Part shown: one piece after another, positions 26,381 through 36,061 of the stretch
How positions within the stretch are numbered: position 1 is the stretch's first letter
How the letters are laid out: every line of letters begins with the position of its first letter
Assembly: GCF_001401155.1 (NCBI RefSeq)
Contig: NZ_LJRO01000181.1
Location: forward strand, 47,131 to 111,130
Reading direction: 5' to 3'
Source: Pseudomonas tremae
Lineage (GTDB): Bacteria; Pseudomonadota; Gammaproteobacteria; Pseudomonadales; Pseudomonadaceae
Length of the DNA: 64,000 nt
The notes under the pieces: generated by a model
The model's input: the letters and a program-made list of their open reading frames with translations, nothing else
The model's database searches: none
Told to the model about the DNA's origin: nothing
Translations under genes and position numbers: made by a program

Positions 26381-26943
26381 GGCTGGAACAGTCCACGCTG
26401 GGTCAACAGGTCACGGGTGAGGTACAACGCGGCCAGTGCCCGACCTTCGCTGAACTGCGCGTTCTGCGCCAGGCTCGACAGCTCCCGCAGGTTGATCCGG
26501 TCAACCCGGATCGGCTCAGGCTCGTCGCCCTCCAGCCGCTCTTCATAAAGCTCGGTAGCCAGCACCACCTGAATCTTCTGGTTCATGTAACCAGGCGACA
26601 ACGACAGTTCGGTGAGCAGCTCCAGTTGTCGGGCACCAAACCCGGCTTCTTCCTTGAGCTCGCGGTTGGCAGCCGCCAGCACATCTTCGCCAGGCTCGAT
26701 CAAACCCTTGGGCAAGGACAGCTCGTATTCATCCGTGCCGCCGCAATACTCTTCGATCAATACGGCGTGGTCGGCATCGAGCATTGCCACGATCATCACC
26801 GCGCCAGGGCCTGTGCCCCTGCTGGCCAGACGCTCGTAAGTCCGCTCGACGCCATTGGCAAAGCGCAATTGCAGCTCTTCAACGCGGAACAGACGACTGC
26901 TGGCGACGATTGCGCGGGCGAGTACGGTAGGTTTCTGACGCAT
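26377..26943 (-). CDS. nudE: ADP compounds hydrolase NudE
   Basis: A 188-residue Nudix hydrolase acting on ADP-ribose, Ap3A and NADH. The Nudix box reads 'GLIEPGEDVLAAANRELKEEAGF' in sequence order, with the family's GX5EX7REUXEEXGU spacing. The start 'MRQKPTVLARAIVASSRLF' is typical. It is first of a two-gene unit with cysQ and divergent from yrfG. Confidence 0.96.
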   Translation of the reverse strand: MRQKPTVLARAIVASSRLFRVEELQLRFANGVERTYERLASRGTGPGAVMIVAMLDADHAVLIEEYCGGTDEYELSLPKGLIEPGEDVLAAANRELKEEAGFGARQLELLTELSLSPGYMNQKIQVVLATELYEERLEGDEPEPIRVDRINLRELSSLAQNAQFSEGRALAALYLTRDLLTQRGLFQP

Positions 26944-27039
26944 GACAGGCTCCTTTACATGAACGAGGTACTATACCGAGCTTTTCCCGATGTCTGTGTC
27001 GGATATGCTTAACCGATATCAACCCCTGACGAGGCCAGA

Positions 27040-27702
27040 ATGCTTTCCATGCCCTGGAGCGAAATCGATACCGTCCTGCTGGATATGGACGGTACGTTGC
27101 TCGACCTGCATTACGACGAACACTTCTGGATGCAGCATTTGCCACAACGTTACGCCGAACTTCACGGTATCAGTTTCGCCATGGCGTGGCTCGAGCTGAA
27201 GCCGCTGTTCGAGAATAACGCCGGCACGCTCAACTGGTACTGTCTGGATTTCTGGAGTACTGAACTGAAGCTGTCGGTTCGTGACCTGAAACGGGAAATT
27301 GCGCACATGATTGCGCTTCGCCCGGATGCCGAGACTTTTCTGGCGGCCATCAAGCAAGCCGGCAAGCGGGTGATCATGATCACCAACGCACATCGTGATT
27401 CGTTGTCATTGAAGATGGAGCGCATCGAACTGGCGCCCTATTTCGAACGCATGATCAGCTCTCATGATTACGGCTTTCCCAAAGAAAACCAGCAATTCTG
27501 GGATGCCCTGCAGGCTGAGACCGACTTTGATCCGGCACGCAGCCTGTTCATCGACGACACCCTGCCGGTCCTGCGCAGCGCCCGCCAATTCGGCGTTGCG
27601 CAGTTGCTGGCCGTCAGCCAGCCCAATAGCCATAAAGGGCCGAAAGACACTGAGGAATTTGCCGCCGTGGAAGATTATCGGGAGCTGATCAAAGGGTTAT
27701 AA
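27040..27702 (+). CDS. yrfG: GMP/IMP nucleotidase, HAD family
   Basis: A 220-residue haloacid-dehalogenase-type phosphatase that removes phosphate from purine mononucleotides. The nucleophile motif is 'VLLDMDGTLLDL', motif II is 'IMITNAHRDSL' and motif IV is 'SLFIDDTLPVLRSA'. The ATG at 27040 has GAGG upstream. It is divergent from nudE, a conserved neighbourhood. Confidence 0.94.
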   Translation: MLSMPWSEIDTVLLDMDGTLLDLHYDEHFWMQHLPQRYAELHGISFAMAWLELKPLFENNAGTLNWYCLDFWSTELKLSVRDLKREIAHMIALRPDAETFLAAIKQAGKRVIMITNAHRDSLSLKMERIELAPYFERMISSHDYGFPKENQQFWDALQAETDFDPARSLFIDDTLPVLRSARQFGVAQLLAVSQPNSHKGPKDTEEFAAVEDYRELIKGL

Positions 27703-27819
27703 CGCCGACAGCTGCAGCCCTCGTAACTCGCGTGCTGCAGGCTTGCGAACCAGGTTGCTCGACCAACCCTCAGCCTGAGCGAGTAGAATCGACGGCCTGG
27801 ACTGCCCACCGGAGGGAAC

Positions 27820-28701
27820 ATGGACATCAAGCAACTTAAATTTCTGATCGCCCTCGACGAAACAAGGCACTTCGGCCAAGCGGCTGCGCGCTGCAATATC
27901 ACCCAGCCGACCTTGTCGATGCGCCTGCGCAATCTGGAAGAAGAGCTTGGCTTGCCACTGGTCAACCGGGGCCAGCGTTTTGAAGGTTTCACAGCGCCTG
28001 GCGAACGGGTGCTGGCATGGGCGCGCACGGTGCTGGCCGCTTACGATGGCTTGCAGGCCGAAGCCGCTGCCTGTCGAGGGCATCTTGTCGGTACGCTGCG
28101 CCTGGGCGTGGTGCCATTATCGAGTTTCGATCCGCTTCCTTTGTTGCACCGATTGCATCAGCTGCATCCCAACCTGCGTTTTGAATTGTCTTCACTCAGC
28201 TCCGAACAGGTGCTGGAACAACTGGCAAGCAATCGTATCGATCTGGGCGTCTCCTATCTGGAGCGACTGGACAGTGAACGTTTCGACTCGCTGAGCCTGG
28301 ACGACACACACATGGGCCTGCTGTATGACCGTCGGCATTTTTCATTCGGTGAAGATCCGCTGAGCTGGGCGGATCTTGTCGAGCTGCCACTGGGCATGCT
28401 GACCAGCGGCATGCATTTTCGGCAATCGATCGACCACAACTTCCACAGCCGCAACCTGCAACCTCACCCGCTGATCCAGACCGATGCCGTTCATCAGTTG
28501 CTTCAGGCGGTACATGGCGGCTTCTGCTGCGCAATCATGCCGCTGGATGGCGGTCTGGAAACGCTCACCGAGCACCTGCGTCTGCACCCGATTGCCGACG
28601 CACGGACATTGGCCCGGCTGGGCCTGATCATGCGCCGCAGTGCGCCGCGCTCGGCGCTGGCAGAAGCCTGTTTTGCACTGGTAGCAGAAATCCCTCGCTG
28701 A
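27820..28701 (+). CDS. LysR-family transcriptional regulator
   Basis: A 293-residue regulator. The N-terminal winged helix reads 'MDIKQLKFLIALDETRHFGQ' followed by 'AAARCNITQPTLSMRLRNLE', and a substrate-binding domain starts near residue 90 ('GTLRLGVVPLSSFDPLPLL'). It stands 100 bases before fdhD on the same strand. In other bacteria a LysR protein next to formate dehydrogenase genes controls them, which is the best guess here. Confidence 0.9.
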   Translation: MDIKQLKFLIALDETRHFGQAAARCNITQPTLSMRLRNLEEELGLPLVNRGQRFEGFTAPGERVLAWARTVLAAYDGLQAEAAACRGHLVGTLRLGVVPLSSFDPLPLLHRLHQLHPNLRFELSSLSSEQVLEQLASNRIDLGVSYLERLDSERFDSLSLDDTHMGLLYDRRHFSFGEDPLSWADLVELPLGMLTSGMHFRQSIDHNFHSRNLQPHPLIQTDAVHQLLQAVHGGFCCAIMPLDGGLETLTEHLRLHPIADARTLARLGLIMRRSAPRSALAEACFALVAEIPR

Positions 28702-28804
28702 CGTGCTGATCGACGTCATCTATCGGCATATCGGCATTAGCGATTAGACGATAGCCAATAAGACGCCTAGTCTTGCAGATGTCAATCTGCCGGTACTTAA
28801 GCCC

Positions 28805-29641
28805 ATGCACGTCACGCGCAAGGCCAGCTCGGCGCCCGTTGCTGCGCCAGCCCCTGAAGCAAGTCAGACCTACAGCTACTCGAACCTCGAGGGGCGGGAC
28901 GCTGCACGCAATGCGCTCGCCGAAGAAGTGGCATTGGCCATCGCCTACAACGGCATCAGCCAGGCCGTCATGCTGGTCAGCCCGACCGACCTCGAAGACT
29001 TCATCGTCGGTTTCAGCCTGGGCAGCGGGATCATTGCCGCGCGTGATGAAATCTACGACTTCAAACTCAGCGGATGCGGCTCGGCGATGCAGGCCGATGT
29101 CGAGATATCCAGCCGCGCCTTCTGGGAACTCAAGCAGCAGCGCAGGCAACTGGCTGGCACCAGCGGTTGCGGGCTGTGCGGCGTCGAAGCGGTCGAGCAG
29201 GCACTGCCTGAACTGAACGTCTTGCCCGGTGCGCCTCTGCCGCCGATTGAATGGCTGGAAGGCCTGCGCCAGCGTATCGGCGAGTTCCAGCCCCTTGGCC
29301 GGCATTGCGGTGCCGTGCATGCGGCAGTGTTCATGGACGGCGCCGGCCAGTTGCTGCTGGGCCGTGAAGACATCGGCCGACACAATGCGCTGGACAAGCT
29401 GATCGGCGCACTCATCCGCCAGGACATCCCTGTGCAAGGCGGCGTGGCCATCGTGACCAGCCGCTGCAGCCTGGAACTGATTCAGAAAGTATTGCGCGCC
29501 GGCATCCAGACACTGGTCAGCCTGTCGTCGCCCACCGGCCTTGCCCTGCAATGGGCTCGCCGTCACAACCTCAATTTAATTCACCTGCCGCAGCACAGTG
29601 CGCCGCGGGTCTATAGCCCTGCGATGGAGATTCAACCGTGA
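28805..29641 (+). CDS. fdhD: Formate dehydrogenase accessory sulfurtransferase
   Basis: A 278-residue protein that passes sulfur from IscS to the molybdenum cofactor before its insertion into formate dehydrogenase-type enzymes. The essential Cys pair is in 'GTSGCGLCGVE', and a conserved 'GREDIGRHNALDKLIGA' lies downstream. Its stop overlaps the next gene's GTG, so the two are translationally coupled. Confidence 0.94.
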   Translation: MHVTRKASSAPVAAPAPEASQTYSYSNLEGRDAARNALAEEVALAIAYNGISQAVMLVSPTDLEDFIVGFSLGSGIIAARDEIYDFKLSGCGSAMQADVEISSRAFWELKQQRRQLAGTSGCGLCGVEAVEQALPELNVLPGAPLPPIEWLEGLRQRIGEFQPLGRHCGAVHAAVFMDGAGQLLLGREDIGRHNALDKLIGALIRQDIPVQGGVAIVTSRCSLELIQKVLRAGIQTLVSLSSPTGLALQWARRHNLNLIHLPQHSAPRVYSPAMEIQP

Positions 29642-31974
29642 GCACTCATCACCAAGCCGACAAGACTCCTATCCCCCGCTACAAGCCATACAAAGGTGCG
29701 GCAGGCGGTTGGGGCGCACTGATCAGCGTGACGCAACACTGGCTGGGCAGTGACAACGCGCTGAAGAACCTGCGCATGATGCTCAAGACCAACCAGAACG
29801 GCGGTTTCGACTGCCCGGGCTGCGCGTGGGGCGATTCGCCGGAAAGCGGCATGGTCAAGTTCTGCGAGAACGGCGCCAAGGCCGTCAACTGGGAAGCCAC
29901 CAAGCGCCGCGTCGATCCGGCCTTCTTCGCCCGTCACAGCGTCAGTTCCCTGATGGAGCAAAGCGACTACTGGCTTGAGTATCAGGGCCGTCTGACCGAG
30001 CCGATGGTTTACGACGCAGAAACCGACCGTTACAAGCCTGTCAGCTGGGACAACGCCTTCTCGCTGATCGCCAAACACCTGAATAACCTGCCCAGCCCGA
30101 ACATGGCCGAGTTCTACACGTCGGGCCGGGCCAGCAACGAAGCCGCGTACCTGTACCAGCTGTTCGTGCGCGCCTTCGGTACCAACAACTTCCCTGACTG
30201 CTCGAACATGTGCCACGAAGCCAGTGGCGTTGCGTTGTCGCAAAGCGTGGGTGTGGGTAAAGGCACTGTGACGTTCGAAGACTTCGAACACGCCGACGCC
30301 ATTTTCGTCCTCGGCCAGAACCCTGGCACCAACCACCCGCGCATGCTTGAACCGCTGCGTGAAGCAGTACAGCGCGGCGCTCAGGTGGTATGTGTCAACC
30401 CCCTCAAGGAGCGCGGTCTGGAGCGTTTCCAGCATCCGCAGCACCCGGTCGAGATGCTCACCAACGGTGACCGTCCAACCAACACCGCTTACTTCCGTCC
30501 TGCACTGGGTGGCGACATGGCATTGCTGCGCGGCATGGCCAAGTTCCTGCTGAGCTGGGAGCGCGAAGCGCAGCTGGCCAACGAAGCATCGGTGTTTGAC
30601 CACGCCTTCCTCAACGAACACACCGAAGGTGTGCTGGACTATCTGGCAGCTATTGATGACACGTCATGGGACGAGATCGTCGAGCAGTCCGGCCTGCCTC
30701 TGACTGACATCGAACAGTCGGCGCGCATGTACGCCAAAGGCAAGAACGTCATCATGTGCTGGGCGATGGGTATCACCCAGCATCGCCACTCGGTCGCGAC
30801 CATCCAGGAAATTTCCAACCTGATGCTGCTGCGCGGCAACATTGGCCGTCCGGGTGCCGGTCTGTGCCCGGTTCGTGGCCACAGCAACGTGCAGGGCGAC
30901 CGCACTATGGGCATCAACGAACGTCCACCGGCGTTCTTCCTTGATGCACTGGAAAAACGCTTCCAGTTCCAGGTACCGCGCGACAACGGCCATAACGTCG
31001 TCGAAGCAATTCACGCCATGGCCGAAGGGCGCTCCAAGGTGTTCATCGCGCTGGGCGGCAACTTCGCACAGGCAACCCCGGACAGCCATCGCACCGCCGA
31101 AGCACTCAGCAAATGCGACCTGACGGTGCAAATCAGCACGAAGCTCAACCGCAGCCACCTGTTCCACGGCAAGGACGCGCTGATCCTGCCATGCTTCGGT
31201 CGAACCGATATCGACATGCAGGGCGAAGGCCCGCAAGCGGTCACAGTGGAAGACTCGTTCAGCATGGTGCATGCGTCCAACGGTCAGTTGCAGCCACTGT
31301 CGAAGCAGATGCGTTCGGAGCCAGCGATCATTGCCGGCATCGCCCACGCCACACTCGGCAAAAAGCCGGTGGACTGGCTGTGGCTGGTGCAGGACTACAA
31401 CCGTATTCGTGATCTGATTGCCGACACCATTCCGGGTTTCAAGGACTTCAACGAGCGCCTCAAGCATCCGGGCGGCTTCTACCTGGGTAACGCCGCCGGT
31501 GCGCGCCGCTGGAACACTGCGTCGACCCGCGCCAACTTCAAGCCCAACGCCCTGCCGTTGAAGCTGATCCATGAAGGCATCAGTTCGACCGGCGAGGTTC
31601 CGGACCTGATCATGCAGTCGATGCGTTCCCACGATCAGTACAACACTACGATCTACGGCCTTGATGACCGTTATCGCGGTGTAAAAGGTCAGCGTGATGT
31701 GCTGTTCGTCAACGAGGCGGACATTATTCGCCTGGGCTTCCAGCCAGGCCAGAAAGCCGACCTGATCTCAATCTGGGGCGACAACCGCGAGCGCCGCGTG
31801 AAAGGCTTCACCCTGTTGCCGTTTGACATTCCAGCCGGTCAGGCTGCGGCTTACTACCCAGAGGTCAACCCATTGGTGCCGCTGGAAAGCGTCGGTGAAG
31901 GCAGCAGCACGCCGACATCGAAGTTTGTCGCGATACGACTTGAGCGTTCAGCAGAGTCGGCACGGATTATCTAA
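29638..31974 (+). CDS. FdhF/YdeP-family molybdopterin oxidoreductase
   Basis: A 778-residue oxidoreductase of the formate-dehydrogenase-like family. It carries an N-terminal 'GGFDCPGCAWGD', the bis-MGD-binding stretches 'EFYTSGRASNEAAYLYQLFVR' in two pieces, 'NMCHEASGVALSQSVG', 'LGQNPGTNHPRML', and a C-terminal MGD-binding domain. YdeP-type members are soluble and have only a minimal iron-sulfur region. The start is GTG 29638, overlapping fdhD. FdhD would activate its cofactor. The electron acceptor and substrate are not shown; formate is likely but unproven. Confidence 0.88.
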   Translation: MSTHHQADKTPIPRYKPYKGAAGGWGALISVTQHWLGSDNALKNLRMMLKTNQNGGFDCPGCAWGDSPESGMVKFCENGAKAVNWEATKRRVDPAFFARHSVSSLMEQSDYWLEYQGRLTEPMVYDAETDRYKPVSWDNAFSLIAKHLNNLPSPNMAEFYTSGRASNEAAYLYQLFVRAFGTNNFPDCSNMCHEASGVALSQSVGVGKGTVTFEDFEHADAIFVLGQNPGTNHPRMLEPLREAVQRGAQVVCVNPLKERGLERFQHPQHPVEMLTNGDRPTNTAYFRPALGGDMALLRGMAKFLLSWEREAQLANEASVFDHAFLNEHTEGVLDYLAAIDDTSWDEIVEQSGLPLTDIEQSARMYAKGKNVIMCWAMGITQHRHSVATIQEISNLMLLRGNIGRPGAGLCPVRGHSNVQGDRTMGINERPPAFFLDALEKRFQFQVPRDNGHNVVEAIHAMAEGRSKVFIALGGNFAQATPDSHRTAEALSKCDLTVQISTKLNRSHLFHGKDALILPCFGRTDIDMQGEGPQAVTVEDSFSMVHASNGQLQPLSKQMRSEPAIIAGIAHATLGKKPVDWLWLVQDYNRIRDLIADTIPGFKDFNERLKHPGGFYLGNAAGARRWNTASTRANFKPNALPLKLIHEGISSTGEVPDLIMQSMRSHDQYNTTIYGLDDRYRGVKGQRDVLFVNEADIIRLGFQPGQKADLISIWGDNRERRVKGFTLLPFDIPAGQAAAYYPEVNPLVPLESVGEGSSTPTSKFVAIRLERSAESARII

Positions 31975-32003
31975 CGCACAGGGTCGTTTGAATCCGCCCA
32001 CAA

Positions 32004-32035
32004 AAAAGGCCCGTTTCAATTGAAACGGGCCTTTT
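32004..32035 (+). terminator. Rho-independent terminator after the fdhD operon
   Basis: A perfect 32-base palindrome, AAAAGGCCCGTTTCAA with its complement, ending in TTTT, lies 30 bases after the oxidoreductase stop. Confidence 0.9.
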
Positions 32036-32190
32036 GCAAGTAACCTGAGACTGCGTTTTCTGATTTTAGTTCCTTAACTAAAACAGTAACTTAGGCTTAT
32101 TTGTGGCAAACGTGTTACTCGTCGGATTTGAATTGCTACATTCTTCACTTGACACCAATATCGCGCCGTCATCCCTATGAGATTCCACAC

Positions 32191-32628
32191 ATGAAGTATT
32201 CCTCGATACTGTTGTTGTCTCTTACCCTGATCGGCGGTGCAGCCTCTGCAGGCAATCTCGAATCAGGCGTAGGCGGAGCATTGGGTGGGGTACTCGGTTC
32301 GGCCGTCGGTCAACAGCTCGGCGGCAACACCGGTTCAGCGATTGGCGCTGGCGTTGGCGGTGCAGCCGGTGGCGCAGTCGGCGCAGACCGTCGCAATCGT
32401 ACAGAAGCCGCTATCGGCGGTGGTCTGGGCGCAGCAGGCGGTAACGTTCTGGGCCGCAGCGTCGGCGGCAGTACCGGCAGCCTGGTCGGTTCAGCGGTAG
32501 GTGGCGGTGGCGGTGCCATGGCGGGCAACTACATGGGCAACAAAAGCCGCAGTGACGACCGTCGTGAATACCGTGGTAATGGTCATCGCCCCAAACACCA
32601 CGGTCATCGTGGTCGCTATCGCGACTGA
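32191..32628 (+). CDS. Glycine-zipper envelope protein
   Basis: A 145-residue exported protein with signal peptide 'MKYSSILLLSLTLIGGAASA'. A long Gly/Ala/Val repeat follows ('GGALGGVLGSAVGQQLGG', 'GAGVGGAAGGAVGA') typical of glycine-zipper domains that pack in membranes, and a basic tail rich in Arg, His and Tyr. ATG 32191 begins the signal peptide; the frame is open further upstream. Location in the outer membrane or periplasm is likely. Function unknown. Confidence 0.8.
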   Translation: MKYSSILLLSLTLIGGAASAGNLESGVGGALGGVLGSAVGQQLGGNTGSAIGAGVGGAAGGAVGADRRNRTEAAIGGGLGAAGGNVLGRSVGGSTGSLVGSAVGGGGGAMAGNYMGNKSRSDDRREYRGNGHRPKHHGHRGRYRD

Positions 32629-32655
32629 CCTGATCGCCTGAACGTTGGTGCATCA

Positions 32656-32685
32656 ACAACCGGCCGCTCTCGAGCGGCCGGTTGT
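32656..32685. terminator. Bidirectional hairpin between convergent genes
   Basis: ACAACCGGCCGCTC and GAGCGGCCGGTTGT pair perfectly around a two-base centre, between the glycine-zipper gene and recQ, which converge here. It lacks a long T-tract on either side but fits a shared terminator. Confidence 0.65.
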
Positions 32686-32699
32686 CGTTCTGGCTGGTC

Positions 32700-34634
32700 T
32701 CAGCTTTCAGCCGTCGTCTGCACCCACGCCCTTACCTGCGCATAAGGGTAATCTTCCAGCACGGCAAAACCTGCAGTCGCGCGGGCTTTCAGCTTAGTGA
32801 ATAGCGGCACACTGATACCGCAGAGGAAACGCGTCAGGCATTCAGTACTCGGCGGGTGGCCAGTGTAATCCTGGTGCTTGTGGATAAAATCTCCGCACAG
32901 TTGCTGAAAATCACGGTTCGGCAACGGCTCCAATGCCGGCGGCTCGGGCAGGTGGGCAACTTCACCGTGGCAGACCGAACAATGCCCACAGCGCTCAGGT
33001 GCCTTGTGGTCGCCGAAATAGCGGGCCAGTCGATGGGTCAGGCACTGATCGCTCGAGAACACATCAAGCATTGCGTGAATGCGCGCCACTTCGGTGGCTT
33101 CGTGATGGACGAAATAGTCGTGAAGCTCGGTGCTCAGCGCCTGCGGATCGAAATCGCTGCGCAGCAGGCTGTACACCTCGGTCATCTGTTTGCTTTCAAG
33201 CTCGATCCAGCCCTTTTCCTGAAAGTAGTCCAATGCCTTGACCACACGCGCGCGCGCTGCGCCGTATTGCTGATACATCGCGTCAAAGTTCACCGTGGCC
33301 CAGGTCCGCGCCCTGCTGGATGTGTCGATCAGCGCCTGCACGAACTGTTGCCGCTCCCCTTCGAAGCGCGCCATCAGGTCATTGGGTTGTAGCAGGAACT
33401 TGAAACGGTATTCCGCAAAGTACGCGTATCGCGGTGCGATGATCCCGCGCAGCTCAAGTTGTACCAGCAGTGTCTTCAGCGGCAACTGACGAATGTTGCT
33501 GAGATCTGCCAGCGGCCCGAGCAGAAATTCCCATTGGCCGTCCTGGCGCGCATTGAGTAGATCCTCCAGCACACGCGCAATACCCTCACGCTCTGGCGTG
33601 TCGCCATACACGAAGTTTTCCAGCACGTTGAGGCTGTCGCGATTAGCCAGCACCAGACAATCGGACGCGGCACCGTCGCGCCCTGCCCGGCCGATTTCCT
33701 GGCTGTAGTTTTCGATGGATTTGGGCAGATCGAAATGCACCACATTGCGAATGTCGCTTTTGTCGATGCCCATCCCGAACGCGATGGTGGCCACGATGCA
33801 GTTGAGGCTGCCGTCCATGAAGCGTTTCTGGATCGATTCGCGCTGATCGTTGGGCAATCCGGCATGGTAGGCGCTGGCGGGTAGCCCGTTCTGCTCAAGA
33901 TGTGCAGCGATGTGCTCAGCGGTCTTTTGCAGGGTCACGTAAACAATGGTGGGTTGCCCCTGTCGCTCGTTGAGCCATTCGACCAGACGTCGTCTTTTGT
34001 CACGCCCGCTGACTGGCTTGACCCACAAATGCAGGTTGGCGCGGTAGAAGCCGGTGGTGACCACGTCGTCCGGGGCAATGGCGAATTTGTCCTGCATATC
34101 GATAATGACTTGCGGCGTGGCAGTCGCGGTAAGCAACAAGGTCTGAGGGATATTGAATTCGCGCTGATAGTCCGGCAGTTTCAGGTAGTCGGGCCGGAAG
34201 TTATGCCCCCATTCCGATATACAATGCGCCTCGTCGACCACCAGCAAGGAAATCGGCACTTGAGCAATAAAATTCCGGAAGCGCTCATTCTTGAGGCGCT
34301 CGACCGAAATCATCAGGATTTTCAGCTCCCCGGAACGCGCCCTTGCCATCACGTCAGCGACATCATCACGACTCTGCGCCGAATCGATACTTGCTGCCGA
34401 AATGCCGTGACGATGCAAAAAGGCCAGTTGATCCTGAATAAGCGCCAGCAAAGGCGACACCACAAGCGTCAAATGCGGCAACATCAGCGCGGGCAATTGG
34501 TAACATAGCGACTTGCCTGAGCCGGTCGGAAAGATGGCCGCCGCCGAACGCCCCGCCAGCACTGCACTAATGGCTGCCTCCTGCCCCGGTCGGAACTGGG
34601 TGTACCCAAAAACCTGTTCAAGACGCTGGCGCAT
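32700..34634 (-). CDS. recQ: ATP-dependent DNA helicase RecQ-like
   Basis: A 644-residue 3'-5' DNA helicase. Walker A is 'FPTGSGKSLCYQLPAL', the DEAH box is 'VVDEAHCISEWGHNFRPDY', and helicase motif VI is 'QEIGRAGRDG'. A zinc-binding site 'RCGHCSVCHGE' lies at about residues 555-565. ATG 34634 has AAGGA upstream; a second ATG at 34649 is less well placed. An HRDC domain is not obvious, and the C-terminal part differs from E. coli RecQ, so this may be the second RecQ paralogue type found in pseudomonads. Confidence 0.9.
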   Translation of the reverse strand: MRQRLEQVFGYTQFRPGQEAAISAVLAGRSAAAIFPTGSGKSLCYQLPALMLPHLTLVVSPLLALIQDQLAFLHRHGISAASIDSAQSRDDVADVMARARSGELKILMISVERLKNERFRNFIAQVPISLLVVDEAHCISEWGHNFRPDYLKLPDYQREFNIPQTLLLTATATPQVIIDMQDKFAIAPDDVVTTGFYRANLHLWVKPVSGRDKRRRLVEWLNERQGQPTIVYVTLQKTAEHIAAHLEQNGLPASAYHAGLPNDQRESIQKRFMDGSLNCIVATIAFGMGIDKSDIRNVVHFDLPKSIENYSQEIGRAGRDGAASDCLVLANRDSLNVLENFVYGDTPEREGIARVLEDLLNARQDGQWEFLLGPLADLSNIRQLPLKTLLVQLELRGIIAPRYAYFAEYRFKFLLQPNDLMARFEGERQQFVQALIDTSSRARTWATVNFDAMYQQYGAARARVVKALDYFQEKGWIELESKQMTEVYSLLRSDFDPQALSTELHDYFVHHEATEVARIHAMLDVFSSDQCLTHRLARYFGDHKAPERCGHCSVCHGEVAHLPEPPALEPLPNRDFQQLCGDFIHKHQDYTGHPPSTECLTRFLCGISVPLFTKLKARATAGFAVLEDYPYAQVRAWVQTTAES

Positions 34635-34782
34635 TCGTGGTCCTTTCATCAGTCAACAAAACGGTCACAACCTTAGCGCGCCAGCGCTCGATGCACATAG
34701 CGCCAAAACGTTGCAGAAACTCTACCCACCGGCCGATATCATTGTAATATCACGACCGAACATCGCTTGATCAGGAGCAGGA

Positions 34783-35601
34783 ATGGATTCCCTACAACAA
34801 CCCGAAGACGATGGGATCATCCACATTCAGCGCCTCGTGCCCGGTCAGGTCGATGTGGTGCTGGGCTCCCATCCACGTCGCATGCGCGTCGATACGCCTC
34901 GCCGTTCACGCCCCTATGGCCTGTGGTTGGCGTGTTTTATAGCTGCCGCTTGCGTCGCCGGCCTGGTCGCCTCACATACGCGAAGTCCAAAAGCGCTGGC
35001 AGTAACGCCTGTGGTGCAGTCCATACCTGAAACCGAGACAGCCGAGGCCGAGACGCAGCCCTTGGCCGCCAATACTGCGCCCTCGCACATTCGAAAAACC
35101 GCAGAGCTTGTGCCAATCGCGGCCACTTTGGCGCCCCCCGCCCCTGTGCAACCTCTGGATGACTGCATGAAAAACGGCAACGTCATCGATGAGGCGGTGG
35201 CGAACTGTCGATTCGGCCAGCTTCCTCGCCCCGCTCAGGCAGAACCGGCAAAAGGCATGGTGTCTGCAGGCTATATGGCCGATTTCAAGGCAGATGCTTC
35301 ACGCAATTCCACGCGCTCGTCCAGGCCTTACAACGTAGCGACGGCCTCCATTCGCGAAGCGGACGGCAGAAACCGCTACCGCGCGCAGTGGCGGGTGTAC
35401 GGCAACACGATAGATGCTGACAGCGTTTGCGAAAACTTCGCCATTCGTTCATTCGAACGACGTGAGTGTCGCAAGGCGGCAGAGGTCAACTTCAGGGAAG
35501 AGTGCCGCGAGTGGACCAAGCGCGCCGTCAGAAATCGCGACGAGGACAGTAAAAAAGCCCAGCAGCGCTATTGTGAAGTGACTGCGACTTTCTCACCCTG
35601 A
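34783..35601 (+). CDS. Hypothetical protein with one membrane helix
   Basis: A 272-residue protein behind a clear AGGAG site. About 45 cytoplasmic residues ('IIHIQRLVPGQVDVVLGSHP') are followed by one membrane helix ('YGLWLACFIAAACVAGLVAS'), a Pro/Ala-rich linker, and a C-terminal periplasmic region with four spaced cysteines after residue 200 ('DSVCENF', 'RRECRK', 'REECREW', 'QRYCEV') that could form disulfides. No family is recognised. Confidence 0.65.
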   Translation: MDSLQQPEDDGIIHIQRLVPGQVDVVLGSHPRRMRVDTPRRSRPYGLWLACFIAAACVAGLVASHTRSPKALAVTPVVQSIPETETAEAETQPLAANTAPSHIRKTAELVPIAATLAPPAPVQPLDDCMKNGNVIDEAVANCRFGQLPRPAQAEPAKGMVSAGYMADFKADASRNSTRSSRPYNVATASIREADGRNRYRAQWRVYGNTIDADSVCENFAIRSFERRECRKAAEVNFREECREWTKRAVRNRDEDSKKAQQRYCEVTATFSP

Positions 35602-35700
35602 AAAACAAGCCTGCGACGCTCTGCCACAGTAGTTTTGCCGGTATTTGCTAATTTCCGGTGGATGGCCGGGCACCTGATAATCTGCAAAAACGTACACATG

Positions 35701-35718
35701 TATAGCCAAAGGCTTACA
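35701..35718 (+). promoter_or_regulatory. GacA-like upstream element of small RNA 1
   Basis: TATAGCCAAAGGCTTACA. It has the CTTACA half and overall length of the GacA upstream activating sequence (TGTAAG-N6-CTTACA), centred about 60 bases before the predicted RNA start. An almost identical element precedes the second RNA at the same distance. Confidence 0.6.
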
Positions 35719-35768
35719 CGCAATGAAGCGAATGGCTATTTTACACCTGCTGTCAGAACCGTAAGATT

Positions 35769-35888
35769 GGATCCAACAACTGGTGAACAAGGAGTTCGCC
35801 AGGATCAGGGACGATCGACCATCGCCGGGAAGGCAGCCGACAGGGAGTTGGAATGGTCTTGGTACAAACCCGCTTCGGCGGGTTTTTT
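35769..35888 (+). ncRNA. Rsm-family (RsmX-like) small RNA, copy 1
   Basis: A predicted 120-base RNA. A TAAGAT -10 box at 35762-35767 is followed by a transcript with seven GGA motifs, several as AGGA or AGGGA in loop-like settings, the binding sites of RsmA/CsrA proteins. It ends in a perfect terminator, AAACCCGC-TTCG-GCGGGTTT plus T's. Such RNAs sequester RsmA and so turn on Gac-controlled genes, which in pseudomonads include type VI secretion. I identify it by architecture, not by alignment, so the exact rsmX number is not given. Confidence 0.7.
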
Positions 35889-35992
35889 ATTGCCTGCGAT
35901 TTTTGCCTGCGAACGATCGGCATGTGCAAAGATTTTTCCTGACGTCAAATGCCCTGCCTCTCGTCCCCTCTCTTGAGGCCAACCCGACCAGC

Positions 35993-36010
35993 TATAGCGG
36001 AAGGCTTACA
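35993..36010 (+). promoter_or_regulatory. GacA-like upstream element of small RNA 2
   Basis: TATAGCGGAAGGCTTACA differs from the first element at three bases and lies at the same distance (about 60 bases) from its predicted RNA start. Confidence 0.6.
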
Positions 36011-36061
36011 CGCGCTGGAGGAAGTTGGCTATTTCCGACCCTTCCCAAGCCTCGTAATATT